64,000 nucleotides of DNA from Pseudomaricurvus sp033283175 (GTDB lineage Bacteria; Pseudomonadota; Gammaproteobacteria; Pseudomonadales; Cellvibrionaceae), in NCBI GenBank assembly GCA_033283175.1, contig JAWMQM010000002.1:744001-808000 (forward strand). Reading direction: 5' to 3'. Made by a program: the position numbers and the translations under genes. Of this stretch, positions 1-8,590 are shown piece after piece. The notes beneath the pieces were generated by a model. It did no database searches. It saw nothing but the letters and a program-made list of their open reading frames with translations, and was not told the DNA's origin. The number at the start of each line of letters is the position of its first letter. Position 1 is the first letter of the stretch.

Positions 1-1
1 C

Positions 2-2443
2 CCCCGCACCCAGTTGCACAATGGCAGGATCGACGCCGCTACGGGCAACCACAATTTCGCCTGCCTGCCGCAGCCTGAGGTCACCACCAACTCCCGCGCT
101 GAACGTCCCCTGGCTGCGCTGGAGAACTACCTGCAACTGACCCGCCAGCGGGTTCTCTTCTGCGCGGAGTCTGCAGGCCGCCGCGAAGCCCTGCTGGAGT
201 TACTGCAGCGCATCAACGTCAGCCCGGCGCCCGTCAGTGGCTGGCGGGAGTTCCTGCAGGGTACCCAGTCACTGGCCATTACCGTGTCGCCACTGGAAAC
301 CGGCTGCGCCCTTGCCGAGCCGGCCGTCACCCTGATCACCGAATCACAGCTGCTGGGTGAACGTATCCAGCAGCGCCGCCGGCGCCGGCAACTGCAGGAC
401 CAGAGCGACCAGGTCATCCGCAACCTGACCGAACTGCGCATCGGCGCCCCGGTGGTGCATATCGAGCATGGCGTGGGGCGCTACCGCGGCATGGAAACCC
501 TGGAGATCGACGGCCAGCAGAATGAGTTCCTGACCCTGGAGTATGCCAACGGCGCCAAGCTCTATGTGCCAGTGGCCAGCCTCGACCTCATCAGCCGCTA
601 CTCCGGCGCGGACGACGAGCTGGCACCCCTGCACCGGCTGGGCAGTGACCAGTGGCAGAAGGCACGACGCAAGGCTGCAGAGCAGGTGCGGGACGCCGCT
701 GCGGAACTGCTGGACATCTACGCCCGCCGCGCAGCACGCCAGGGCTTCGCCTTCGAGAACCCGGCGGATGCCTATGAACGTTTCGCCGCCGACTTCCCTT
801 TCGAAGAGACACCGGACCAGCAATCCGCCATCGAGGCCGTATGCCGTGACATGATGTCGAAGCAACCCATGGACCGGCTGGTGTGCGGTGACGTTGGCTT
901 TGGCAAGACGGAAGTGGCAATGCGAGCGGCCTTTATCGCAGCGTTCGGCGGCAAGCAGGTGGCCATGCTGGTGCCCACCACACTGCTGGCACAGCAGCAC
1001 TACGAAAACTTCCGCGATCGCTTTGCCGACTGGCCGATCAAAGTAGACGTGATCTCCCGCTTCCGCTCCGGCAAGGAGACACAGAGCGTGCAGTCACGAC
1101 TGGCTGACGGCAAACTGGATATCATCATTGGCACCCACAAACTGCTGCAGTCGGATCTCAACTACAAGAATCTGGGCCTGCTCATTATCGACGAAGAACA
1201 CCGCTTCGGTGTGGCGCAGAAAGAGAAGCTGAAATCCCTGCGCTCCGAAGTGGATATCCTGACACTCACTGCCACCCCGATCCCGCGCACCCTGAATATG
1301 GCCATGTCCGGCATCCGCGACCTGTCCATCATCGCCACGCCACCCGCCAAGCGTCTGTCGGTTAAAACTTTCGTGCGCCAGAGTGACGAGGCCATGCTCA
1401 AGGAGGCCATCCTGCGGGAGATCCTGCGCGGCGGTCAGGTCTACTACCTGCACAATGAGGTCAAGAGTATCGAGAAGACCGCGCGGGAAATCCAGGAGCT
1501 GGTACCGGAAGCGCGGGTCACCACCGGCCACGGCCAGATGCGCGAGCGGCAGCTCGAACAGGTGATGAGCGACTTCTACCACAAACGGTTCAATGTGCTG
1601 GTGTGCACCACCATTATTGAAACGGGTATCGATATCCCCAACGCCAACACCATCATTATTGATCGCGCCGACAAGTTTGGCCTCGCACAACTGCATCAGC
1701 TGCGAGGGCGCGTGGGACGCTCCCACCACCAGGCCTACGCGTACCTGCTGACCCCCCACCCCAAGTCCATGACCACCGACGCCGTTAAGCGGCTGGAGGC
1801 CATCGCCAGCACCACCGACCTGGGCGCCGGCTTTACCCTCGCCACCCACGACCTGGAGATCCGCGGTGCCGGCGAGCTGCTGGGCGATGAACAGAGCGGG
1901 CAGATGCAGGCGGTGGGCTTCACCCTGTATATGGATATGCTGGACCGCGCCGTCAAGGCCATTCAGCGGGGCGAAACACCCAATATCGATGAAGCCCTGG
2001 ATACCGGCATCGACGTCAACCTGCGCATTCCCGCCCTCATTCCCGAGGACTACCTGCCTGACGTCCACACACGCCTGATGATGTACAAGCGCATCTCCGG
2101 CGCCGACAGCGACGAGGGCCTGCGGGAACTGCAGGTGGAGATGATTGACCGCTTCGGGCTGCTACCTGAGCCATTGAAAAACCTGTTCCGCATCGCCAGC
2201 CTGAAACTGACCGCCAAACAGATTGGCATCCGCAAACTGGAGGCCTCCGCCACCGGCGGACGCATCGAATTTGCCGCCGTCACCCAGGTGGATCCACTCA
2301 AGATTGTGAAAATGGTGCAGACTCAACCACAAAAATTCCGTCTCGAAAGTGGCCAACATTTCAAATTCACCCTTGATATGGATAATAGCGACAGTCGCTT
2401 GCAGCACGTCGCCGACCTGCTGCAGCAACTGAGCGCCGCCTGA
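2..2443 (+). CDS. mfd: Mfd transcription-repair coupling factor (5'-truncated by window edge)
   Basis: The frame is open from the first bases, so the true start lies upstream. About 814 C-terminal residues are visible; the family is usually about 1150. The visible part opens with the end of the UvrB-like region and the RNA polymerase-interacting domain (PVVHIEHGVGRYRGM, about residue 150). The SF2 translocase follows, with Walker A GDVGFGKT near residue 293, Walker B DEEH (DEEHRFG) near 394, TATPIPRTL, and the helicase motif VI QLRGRVGRS. The C-terminal TRCF domain covers the last 150 residues. Mfd displaces RNA polymerase stalled at DNA lesions and recruits UvrA. csiV follows 35 nt downstream, as in related gammaproteobacteria. 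The identification is secure. Confidence 0.97.
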   Translation, partial: PRTQLHNGRIDAATGNHNFACLPQPEVTTNSRAERPLAALENYLQLTRQRVLFCAESAGRREALLELLQRINVSPAPVSGWREFLQGTQSLAITVSPLETGCALAEPAVTLITESQLLGERIQQRRRRRQLQDQSDQVIRNLTELRIGAPVVHIEHGVGRYRGMETLEIDGQQNEFLTLEYANGAKLYVPVASLDLISRYSGADDELAPLHRLGSDQWQKARRKAAEQVRDAAAELLDIYARRAARQGFAFENPADAYERFAADFPFEETPDQQSAIEAVCRDMMSKQPMDRLVCGDVGFGKTEVAMRAAFIAAFGGKQVAMLVPTTLLAQQHYENFRDRFADWPIKVDVISRFRSGKETQSVQSRLADGKLDIIIGTHKLLQSDLNYKNLGLLIIDEEHRFGVAQKEKLKSLRSEVDILTLTATPIPRTLNMAMSGIRDLSIIATPPAKRLSVKTFVRQSDEAMLKEAILREILRGGQVYYLHNEVKSIEKTAREIQELVPEARVTTGHGQMRERQLEQVMSDFYHKRFNVLVCTTIIETGIDIPNANTIIIDRADKFGLAQLHQLRGRVGRSHHQAYAYLLTPHPKSMTTDAVKRLEAIASTTDLGAGFTLATHDLEIRGAGELLGDEQSGQMQAVGFTLYMDMLDRAVKAIQRGETPNIDEALDTGIDVNLRIPALIPEDYLPDVHTRLMMYKRISGADSDEGLRELQVEMIDRFGLLPEPLKNLFRIASLKLTAKQIGIRKLEASATGGRIEFAAVTQVDPLKIVKMVQTQPQKFRLESGQHFKFTLDMDNSDSRLQHVADLLQQLSAA

Positions 2444-2478
2444 TGGGGCGGACCACCCGAACAGGTGAGTAAGCCCGA

Positions 2479-3354
2479 ATGCGGATCGGCAAGGCGCTCA
2501 CAGAATTCCGGAGATCACACTTGAAGAAGCCTGACTGGCGTAACACCGAACGCCACTGCCATCCCCTCTCGCGGCTGGCCATCAATCTTTTCCTGCTGGC
2601 CCCGCTCTGCCTGCTACTGACACAGGCTCCGGCCGTGGCACAGGAGAATGCCCCCTGGTACAAGGTGGAAGTGGTCCTGTTTAAGTACCTGTACCCGGAT
2701 GAGAACGAAATCTGGCGCAAGGACATCCATCTCTCCTACCCGATAAACTGGGTCACCCTTACAGACCCCGGCCAAACCGACCCTGCCACTAAACCACCAC
2801 GGACCTTTACCAGCCTGCCACAAGAGCAGCTGCAGCTGACCAAAGAGGCTGGCCACCTGGCCCGCTCAAGGGGTATGCGAGTGCTTCTGCATACTGGCTG
2901 GAGCCAGCCCGTTGGCAGCCGCGAGGAGGCTCCCGCCGTGGTGATTGCTGCCGGCGAAAAGTTTGCCGAGCATTCGGAACTGGAAGGCAGCATCAGTGTA
3001 GGTGTTTCCCGCTACCTGCACGTCTCTACCAACCTCTGGCTGACCCGCTTCGTCAACAACATCGGCCAGAATCAGGGGGATGATGCCTGGCCGCAGCTGC
3101 CGCTGCGACCAGATGCCGCTGCCGAAAAATTCGCCACGCTCTACGCCCGCGATTCAGACTCCCTGTGGGAAGATGACGGCTCCGCCAATCAGCTCCTGAC
3201 GCTGACTGAAGCTGACGACCAGCCTTATGTGCCTGGACAGATTGCGCTGATGCAACAGAGCCGGCGTATGCGCAGCAAGGAGCTGCACTACATTGACCAC
3301 CCACTGATGGGCATATTGATTCTTATCGAGCCGCTGGACAGCAGCCCTCAATAA
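2479..3354 (+). CDS. csiV: CsiV-family cell-shape/peptidoglycan-binding protein
   Basis: The product is a 291-residue exported protein of the CsiV family, known in Vibrio as a peptidoglycan-binding partner of LpoA. It has a basic N-terminus, a hydrophobic signal segment (INLFLLAPLCLLLTQ) and a likely cleavage after AVAQ. The mature start PWYKVEVVLFKY, the HLSYPINW region, and the C-terminal RRMRSKELHYIDHPLMGILI block are the recognisable conserved parts. The ATG at 2479 has an AGGTGA 10 nt upstream. A TTG at 2521 with GGAG 8 nt upstream is an alternative and still keeps the signal peptide. Position directly after mfd is the usual context. Function is inferred from the family. Confidence 0.85.
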   Translation: MRIGKALTEFRRSHLKKPDWRNTERHCHPLSRLAINLFLLAPLCLLLTQAPAVAQENAPWYKVEVVLFKYLYPDENEIWRKDIHLSYPINWVTLTDPGQTDPATKPPRTFTSLPQEQLQLTKEAGHLARSRGMRVLLHTGWSQPVGSREEAPAVVIAAGEKFAEHSELEGSISVGVSRYLHVSTNLWLTRFVNNIGQNQGDDAWPQLPLRPDAAAEKFATLYARDSDSLWEDDGSANQLLTLTEADDQPYVPGQIALMQQSRRMRSKELHYIDHPLMGILILIEPLDSSPQ

Positions 3355-3556
3355 AAGAGGTAGATTGAATGCACCGGCGTCTGCCGGTGCTCATTGATAC
3401 ACGAGAGATATCATTGCGGCGCCTGAATGGTCTGGAAGACTGACGGACGGGATTTACCGGTACATCTACGGACCCGACCTGCGCCTCGCCCCTCAACATC
3501 AGGGCCAGCCAGCGAGCCTTCCCCGGGTTTCGGGGCCGGAATTCAGCTCCCTGGAC
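3355..3556. other. Convergent intergenic region with a GC-rich hairpin
   Basis: This spacer lies between convergent csiV and the cold-shock gene. It holds a perfect 8-bp stem (3371-3378 with 3383-3390, loop GTCT) that could terminate csiV transcription. No T-tract follows, so calling it an intrinsic terminator is weak. I see no coding signal. Confidence 0.45.
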
Positions 3557-3781
3557 TCAGGAAGCGGCCGCCGTGGATGAGACATTCTCGGCCTGCAGCC
3601 CCTTATCCCCTTCCAGCAGATCAAATTCCACGGGCTGCCCTTCGCTCAGGGAGCGGTAGCCTTCACCCTGAATATTGCGGTAGTGAACGAAAATATCATC
3701 GGTGTTTTCACCGCGGGTGATAAATCCGTAGCCGCGAGCGTTATTAAACCACTTGACCGTGCCAACCTGACGAGTCGCCAT
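3557..3781 (-). CDS. Cold-shock domain protein (CspA family)
   Basis: A 74-residue single cold-shock domain, a typical length. RNP1 appears as KWFNNARGYGFIT (residues 10-22) and RNP2 as DDIFVHY (near 28-34), the aromatic motifs that stack on single-stranded RNA and DNA. The acidic tail region resembles CspD more than CspA, but the paralogue cannot be fixed from sequence alone. The ATG at 3781 is preceded by AAGAGGT, a good ribosome-binding site. The gene stands alone, convergent with csiV. Role inferred from family: RNA chaperone or regulator of translation or replication. Confidence 0.93.
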   Translation of the reverse strand: MATRQVGTVKWFNNARGYGFITRGENTDDIFVHYRNIQGEGYRSLSEGQPVEFDLLEGDKGLQAENVSSTAAAS

Positions 3782-4048
3782 AAGATTACCTCTTTATTTT
3801 TATAGGTGATTTTTCTGTATTCCGGCCAGCCAGTCCTGGCCAACCGCTTCCACACCCCTCCGGCCACAGCTTTGCGTAACCGGCTGCCCAAGTAACAGCA
3901 CCCTTCCCCCGCCGGGTAAGGCACTGCATTCATCTGTGGAATGCGTTTCTGTTTTATGCCAAATCGGTAGTGATGTCCATAGCCAATTGCCTCTCCGGCG
4001 ACCAGCGGGCGCTGTAGTTGACCACCGTCACGTAACTGGCACGGGCGT
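3782..4048 (-). promoter_or_regulatory. Upstream region of the cold-shock gene
   Basis: A 267-nt spacer holds the promoter and leader of the cold-shock gene and the end of the operon transcribed from psrA. The ribosome-binding site AAGAGG is clear, and the 30 nt before it are A/T-rich (including TATAAA). I cannot place a -35 element or a cold-box with confidence. No coding potential is visible. Confidence 0.4.
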
Positions 4049-4810
4049 CTATGCGGGCGAACCAACTGCGCGAACCAGAGCGCCAATGGTGTGGCCCAGC
4101 AGATGACAAACCCGGCTCATGCCGCCGTTTAACACTCGTGCAATATCGTCCATGGTAATCGGCTCCCGGGTCATTCCCGCCCCCCAGTTCACCACAAGGC
4201 AGAGACTGGCATAGTCAATCCCCAGCTCCCTGGCCAGCACCGCCTCGGGCATGGCGGTCATGCCCACCAGGTGGCAGCCGTCCGCCTGCAAGCGACGAAT
4301 CTCGGCGGCCGTTTCCAGCCGCGGCCCCTGGGTACAGGCGTAGACACCGCCGGCAAAGCACCAGTACCCCAGTGCCGCCGCCGAACTGAGCAGTTGCTGA
4401 CGCAAATGGGCTGAATAGGGTTCAGTGAAATCCACATGATCCAGAGGGCCGGCCTCACCATCGGCGAAACTGCACTCCCGCCCCCAACTGTAATCCACAA
4501 TCTGTTCAGGCACCGCCAGTGCTCCTGGGCCCAGGGTTTCCGTCAAACCACCCACAGCGTTCACCGCCAGAATGTGCGTCACGCCCAGCTGGTGCAGCGC
4601 TGCAATATTGGCCCGGTAGTTAATACGGTGCGGGGCAATGGAGTGGGCGCCGCCATGGCGCGGCAGAAATACAAACTCCACACCGTTAAGTACTCCCGTA
4701 TGCAGCTCCGCCGATGGCTCACCAAAACGGGTCTGTACAGCCTGCTTATCCAGCCACTGCATACCCGGCCAATCGCACAGCCCCGTACCACCGACCACCG
4801 CAATCTTCAC
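4049..4810 (-). CDS. S-methyl-5'-thioinosine phosphorylase (MTAP/PNP family 2)
   Basis: A 253-residue trimeric-type nucleoside phosphorylase. Visible marks are the N-terminal VVGGTGL phosphate loop, LPRHGGAHSIAPHRINYRANI-type active-site strand (residues 49-69), NAVGGL, and MTAMPEA with the following NWGAGM. The homologue at this position in P. aeruginosa (PA3004) prefers methylthioinosine formed by adenosine deamination of methylthioadenosine from polyamine and quorum-signal synthesis. Substrate assignment here rests on that synteny; MTA phosphorylase is the alternative. Its ATG overlaps the stop of the upstream channel gene by 4 nt, so the two are translationally coupled in the psrA-nagZ operon. 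Confidence 0.85.
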   Translation of the reverse strand: MKIAVVGGTGLCDWPGMQWLDKQAVQTRFGEPSAELHTGVLNGVEFVFLPRHGGAHSIAPHRINYRANIAALHQLGVTHILAVNAVGGLTETLGPGALAVPEQIVDYSWGRECSFADGEAGPLDHVDFTEPYSAHLRQQLLSSAAALGYWCFAGGVYACTQGPRLETAAEIRRLQADGCHLVGMTAMPEAVLARELGIDYASLCLVVNWGAGMTREPITMDDIARVLNGGMSRVCHLLGHTIGALVRAVGSPA

Positions 4811-5937
4811 TCTGCGCCCCCGCTGCTGGCAAGGTCGCGCTCATTTAACACCCGCAGCTGATCCGGCAAATGCACGGTTGAGGTGGGGAATGCACACTCC
4901 GCACCACACTCTTCGATGATGCCGAGGATCGCAAGCAACACCTCCTGCTTGATCTGGTGATACTCAACCCAGTTGGTGGTTTTGGTGAAGGTGTAGATAA
5001 AAAAGTCCAGCGAGCAGGCAGCGAACTTGTTGAAATTCACAATCAGCGTCTGTTCGGTATCGATGGCATCATGCTGACGCAGGTAGGCCTCGGTACGGCG
5101 AATGATCTCCGGCAGGTGCGAGGCATCACTGTAGCGCACCCCAATGGTTTCATAGATACGCCTGTTACTCATGCGCGAAGGGTTTTCCAGGGAGATATGA
5201 GTAAAGGTGGAATTTGGAATGTACAGCGGACGCTTGTCGAAGGTCAGGATCCTGGTCAGGCGCCAGCCGATATCCTCCACCACGCCTTCAATCTCCTGGT
5301 CCGGCGAACGTACCCAGTCCCCCACACTGAAGGGGCGATCAAGGTAAATCATCAGGCCACCAAAGAAATTGGCCAGCAGATCCTTGGCGGCAAAGCCAAC
5401 GGCAATTCCACCGATACCGCCGAAGGCGAGCACACCGGAAATGCTATAGCCCAGGGATTGCAGCAGCACCAGCACCGCCGTAATCAGTACCGACATACGC
5501 AGCAGCTTGCCAAGTGCCCGCACGGTGGTTTCATCCATGGGTTTCTCGGAGTACTGCGGATCCATCAGGTTCTGTTCAGCGCGCTTGATCAACAACACCA
5601 GGAACCAGGCCAGCAACCAGACAATGCCGATTTTGCGCAGCGGCTCCACCAGATTCAGCAGCGAATCCTCCACCACGGGATCGACCATCTCAGCGGCGAC
5701 GGAAAGTCCCACCAGCCACACCGACCAGTGCAGGGGTCGCTTGATCGCACCCACCACCGCATCATCCCAAAGATTGTGGGTACGCTCTGCCTTACGCTCC
5801 AGCCGGGCGAGCATGACCTTCACCACCAGCGCGGCCAGCAAGGTGGCGGACACCACCGCAAACACCTCCAGTACCCAGTAGTTGCCCTTGCCTACCCAAT
5901 CAATCAATTGGCGGTAAAGCTCCATCACCTGCTCCAT
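4807..5937 (-). CDS. MscS-family mechanosensitive channel
   Basis: A 376-residue small-conductance mechanosensitive channel. Hydrophobic helices lie near residues 20-42, 70-88, 100-117 and 140-160. The pore helix carries the Gly/Ala packing pattern GVLAFGGIGGIAVGFAAKD, followed by the NFFGGL kink and the beta-domain entry RPFSVGDWV. Topology and length suggest a YnaI/YbdG-like subtype rather than minimal MscS. It opens under membrane tension to release osmolytes. It sits 3 nt after nagZ and overlaps the downstream phosphorylase by 4 nt. As I recall, the channel gene is not between these two genes in P. aeruginosa. Confidence 0.92.
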   Translation of the reverse strand: MEQVMELYRQLIDWVGKGNYWVLEVFAVVSATLLAALVVKVMLARLERKAERTHNLWDDAVVGAIKRPLHWSVWLVGLSVAAEMVDPVVEDSLLNLVEPLRKIGIVWLLAWFLVLLIKRAEQNLMDPQYSEKPMDETTVRALGKLLRMSVLITAVLVLLQSLGYSISGVLAFGGIGGIAVGFAAKDLLANFFGGLMIYLDRPFSVGDWVRSPDQEIEGVVEDIGWRLTRILTFDKRPLYIPNSTFTHISLENPSRMSNRRIYETIGVRYSDASHLPEIIRRTEAYLRQHDAIDTEQTLIVNFNKFAACSLDFFIYTFTKTTNWVEYHQIKQEVLLAILGIIEECGAECAFPTSTVHLPDQLRVLNERDLASSGGAE

Positions 5938-5940
5938 ACC

Positions 5941-6966
5941 TTATGACTTTTCCGCCTGCAGCAGCTGCAGGCGGGTCGATGTAATTTGCCAGCGCTCGCT
6001 GCGCTGCAACTCGCTCAATTGCGGGCGCTCGCGGGCGCGCATACTCTCCCGCTTCCCCAGGTTACGCTGGTAGAGATCGGGCTCCAGGTTCTGCAACACA
6101 TCCTCAGCACCGGGTCGGTTGTTGCAGACCAGCACCAGGTCGCAGCCCGCCAACAGCGCCTGCCGCGCCCGGTTGACATAACTGCCGGCTATCGACGCCC
6201 CTTCCATATTCAGGTCATCGCTGAATACCACTCCGCTAAAGCCCAGTTGCTGCCGCAGAATCTGCTGCAGCCAGCGTGCGGAGAAGCCCACAGGCTCCGC
6301 ATCCACTTCCGAAAACACAATATGGGCCGGCATCACCGCATCCAGGCGAGGCTGCAGCTGTACGAAGGGAATCAGATCGTGAGCAGCCACCTGCGCAAAG
6401 CGCCGCGTGTCGGTGGGCAGCTCCAGATGGCTGTCGCCACGAACGCTCCCATGCCCCGGAAAGTGCTTGCCGGTAACCGCCATACCGGCTTCGTGTGCAC
6501 CATCGATAAAGGCTCCCGCCAGATCGGCAACCCGCTCCGGATCGGAGGAGAAAGCGCGATCGCCGATCACACTGCAGAAACTGTCATCCACATCCAGCAC
6601 CGGAGCAAAGCTGAAATCCATCCCCACCGCGAGGATCTCCGACGCCAGCAACCAGCCACAATCCCGGGCCAGCTGCAGTGCCGCTGCGGAATCCTGGTCC
6701 CACAAGCCATGAAACACCTGCATAGGGGGCAAGCGTGTGAAACCCTCCTTGCAGCGCTGTACCCTGCCACCCTCCTGATCTACACACACCAGCAACTCCG
6801 CACGCACCGAGCGTATGTCGGCAACCAGGGATTGCAGCTGCGGGTAATCGGTGATGTTACGTGAAAACAGAATCACGCCACCCACGGCGGGGTGCAGCAG
6901 CAGCTGTTTCTCCTCTGCCGATACGGAGGTGGATTCCAGGTCGAGAATGACGGGGCCCAGAGTCAT
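5941..6966 (-). CDS. nagZ: Beta-N-acetylhexosaminidase NagZ
   Basis: A 341-residue cytoplasmic GH3 glycosidase that removes GlcNAc from anhydro-muropeptides during peptidoglycan recycling. Diagnostic sites are the VDQEGGRVQR substrate loop near residue 64, the acid/base His-Asp pair in KHFPGHGSVRGDSH near 165, and the nucleophile Asp in GVVFSDDLNMEG near 245. Length is normal and there is no signal peptide. It lies 53 nt after psrA and 3 nt before the channel gene, giving one leftward transcription unit. NagZ products influence AmpC induction in relatives; no ampC is present here. Confidence 0.96.
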   Translation of the reverse strand: MTLGPVILDLESTSVSAEEKQLLLHPAVGGVILFSRNITDYPQLQSLVADIRSVRAELLVCVDQEGGRVQRCKEGFTRLPPMQVFHGLWDQDSAAALQLARDCGWLLASEILAVGMDFSFAPVLDVDDSFCSVIGDRAFSSDPERVADLAGAFIDGAHEAGMAVTGKHFPGHGSVRGDSHLELPTDTRRFAQVAAHDLIPFVQLQPRLDAVMPAHIVFSEVDAEPVGFSARWLQQILRQQLGFSGVVFSDDLNMEGASIAGSYVNRARQALLAGCDLVLVCNNRPGAEDVLQNLEPDLYQRNLGKRESMRARERPQLSELQRSERWQITSTRLQLLQAEKS

Positions 6967-7019
6967 AGAGAAGTTACATCCTGCGGATCGCGGGCGACAG
7001 AACTGCCGCCGCGACGATA

Positions 7020-7661
7020 TCAGTTATCGGGGTTGTTGAGCATGGCCGCAGCAGCAGGTATCAGCAGTTCAACCACTGTTTCCACACTGCTGTCGGTATC
7101 AAAATCGGTCTTGAGAATACTGCTGATGGAGTCATAACTGGAAAGGGTAAACACCGAAGCGCCGAGCATAAAATAGAGACGCCAGTAGAAAGCTTCCAGC
7201 GCGACGTCGGGCACCGCTTGCCGCAACAGGGCATTGAAGCGCACATAGAGGGCACCATAGCGACCCATTACAAATTGCCGCAGGTGCTCCTGTGATTGGG
7301 TGTATGCCTGGCCGATAAGGCGCATGATCTGGCTCAGGGGCTGCTGGCGCTCGCGACTGGTTGAAGCGAGGGCGCCAAACAGTGCACGCAGCAGTGTCTG
7401 GGAATCAGGCACCAGCCCCTTGGCGGCTTCGGCCTCGAGCTTCTCCAGCTCTACGGCCAGGCGCTCACTGAAGGGATCGAGGAATCGGGCAAACACCGCC
7501 TGGATCAAGCCTTTCTTGGATCCAAAATGGTAGTTGACGGCGGCCAGATTGACATTCGCTGCGCCGGTCACGGTACGCAGGGAGGTTTCGGCGTAACCGC
7601 GCTCGGCAAACAGTGCCCCGGCGGCATCCAAGATTCTTTCGCTGGTCTCTGGCTGTGACAT
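7020..7661 (-). CDS. psrA: PsrA, TetR-family fatty-acid-responsive regulator
   Basis: A 213-residue TetR regulator. The N-terminus SERILDAAGALFAERGYAETSLR and the helix-turn-helix with NVNLAAVNYHFGSKKGL match Pseudomonas PsrA closely, and the gene is likewise next to nagZ and lexA. PsrA represses its own gene and beta-oxidation genes until long-chain fatty acids release it. I chose the ATG at 7661 because PsrA proteins begin at this point; a GTG at 7676 would add five residues. A PsrA-type operator lies 38 nt upstream, indicating autoregulation, and another is in the acyl-CoA dehydrogenase promoter of this window. Confidence 0.92.
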   Translation of the reverse strand: MSQPETSERILDAAGALFAERGYAETSLRTVTGAANVNLAAVNYHFGSKKGLIQAVFARFLDPFSERLAVELEKLEAEAAKGLVPDSQTLLRALFGALASTSRERQQPLSQIMRLIGQAYTQSQEHLRQFVMGRYGALYVRFNALLRQAVPDVALEAFYWRLYFMLGASVFTLSSYDSISSILKTDFDTDSSVETVVELLIPAAAAMLNNPDN

Positions 7662-7698
7662 CCTCGGGAACCACACTGACTGTCGGCAAATTGGCTTT

Positions 7699-7712
7699 GA
7701 AACATACGTTTA
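7699..7712 (-). promoter_or_regulatory. PsrA box (autoregulatory operator)
   Basis: GAAAC-ATAC-GTTTA fits the Pseudomonas PsrA operator pattern (G/C)AAAC-N4-GTTT(G/C) except for the last base. It lies 38 nt before the psrA ATG, where a bound repressor would block psrA transcription. Binding is inferred, not shown. Confidence 0.65.
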
Positions 7713-8033
7713 TGCCATTTGCCTGTCAACCTGGGGAAAGGAGCCTGCCAACTGGCACGCATTTAGACCGATTTTTCCACTCCACCACTAGCGCTAATAC
7801 CTGCCTGTTTTAAACACCGCAACCGACCGATGGCCGGGTGAATTGCTTAGCCAGAAAAAATAACAGCTTAGCCGCAGGAGGGCCTGTACATCTGACATCC
7901 GCCTGTTCCTGCTCCCCATAAGCGGGCACATCAACGGCTCTTCTCCACTGAATCGGCGCGCGTTAAGGTAGCCAGACACACCCTCCCGGAGGGTGCGCCC
8001 TAGCGATCAAGCACAGCAACCGGAGGCTACCCC
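7713..8033. other. Divergent psrA / DUF6763 intergenic region
   Basis: About 320 nt between divergent genes. On the right, the leader of the next gene contains a 7-bp hairpin (CACCCTC at 7979-7985 with GAGGGTG at 7989-7995) and an excellent ribosome-binding site (CGGAGG). No promoter elements stand out with good spacing, and I see no further gene. Confidence 0.4.
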
Positions 8034-8363
8034 ATGGCTTCAAGACACCCGCCTGTCACCCCTGTCGTTGGAGAGTGGTATCAGGAAATAGAGAGCAACC
8101 TCTGTTTTGAAGTGGTTGCCATAGACAGCGCCAGTGGCGCCATCGACATCCAATACCTGGATGGCACCATCGACGAGCTGGACAACGACAGCTGGGACCT
8201 GATGCTGCTGGCTCCTGCCGAGCCCCCGGAAGATCCGGGCCCCGCCTACGGCCTGTCATCCATGGACGAGTGGCAGGATGACTACAGCGGCAACCCCGCA
8301 GACTGGGGAGATCCCCTCAACACCATAGAGGCTGACTCCTTCCAGGGTTTCGACGACCTCTGA
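8034..8363 (+). CDS. Small acidic conserved protein (DUF6763-like)
   Basis: A 109-residue acidic cytoplasmic protein without signal or membrane segment. The N-terminal half (GEWYQEIESNLCFEVVAID, then IDIQYLDGTIDELD) looks like a small beta-sheet domain I associate with DUF6763, found in many gammaproteobacteria. The C-terminal half is Asp/Glu/Pro-rich and probably disordered. The start is fixed by CGGAGG 8 nt upstream. Its place between psrA and lexA suggests a separate transcript, with a hairpin (8434-8450) downstream. Function is unknown. Confidence 0.75.
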   Translation: MASRHPPVTPVVGEWYQEIESNLCFEVVAIDSASGAIDIQYLDGTIDELDNDSWDLMLLAPAEPPEDPGPAYGLSSMDEWQDDYSGNPADWGDPLNTIEADSFQGFDDL

Positions 8364-8503
8364 TCCCCAGAACCCGGTAAACCCTACCAGGCCACGGCAC
8401 AGCCGCAACACCCTGTCACAGTGCCCCCCCTCTGGTGTCGTGGCGACACCCCAAGCCCCTCTGCTGCCCCCAAACCGGCACGACGCCGGTCAGTAAAAAG
8501 TAC
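8364..8503. other. Spacer upstream of lexA with a possible terminator
   Basis: It contains a hairpin GGTGTCG/CGACACC (8434-8440 and 8444-8450, loop TGG) that may end the preceding transcript; there is no T-tract. No coding signal. Confidence 0.35.
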
Positions 8504-8531
8504 TTGCTGACACCCCGATACTGTATATAAT
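8504..8531 (+). promoter_or_regulatory. lexA promoter (sigma70)
   Basis: A -35 TTGCTG (8504-8509) and a perfect -10 TATAAT (8526-8531) are separated by 16 nt. The -10 lies inside the first LexA box, so bound LexA would occlude RNA polymerase directly. Confidence 0.75.
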
Positions 8532-8536
8532 CACAG
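8521..8536 (+). promoter_or_regulatory. LexA (SOS) box 1
   Basis: CTGTATATAATCACAG matches the gammaproteobacterial CTG-N10-CAG consensus with an A/T-rich core. It overlaps the -10 element of the lexA promoter. Confidence 0.9.
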
Positions 8537-8539
8537 CTA

Positions 8540-8555
8540 CTGTATAAAAAATCAG
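8540..8555 (+). promoter_or_regulatory. LexA (SOS) box 2
   Basis: CTGTATAAAAAATCAG is a second CTG-N10-CAG site, 19 bp centre-to-centre from box 1, so two dimers could bind side by side. Tandem boxes are also known at E. coli lexA and would give tight autoregulation. Confidence 0.85.
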
Positions 8556-8590
8556 GATACGGCATTTCGCCGACCAAGAGGAACTGGCCC

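Noticed and set aside
1094..2068. Long open frame antisense to mfd
   Set aside because: Shadow of a GC-rich gene; no ribosome-binding site or family likeness, and mfd on the other strand is certain.
3371..3390. Strong intrinsic terminator after csiV
   Set aside because: The hairpin is real but no T-tract follows on either strand, so it is kept only as a possible stop.
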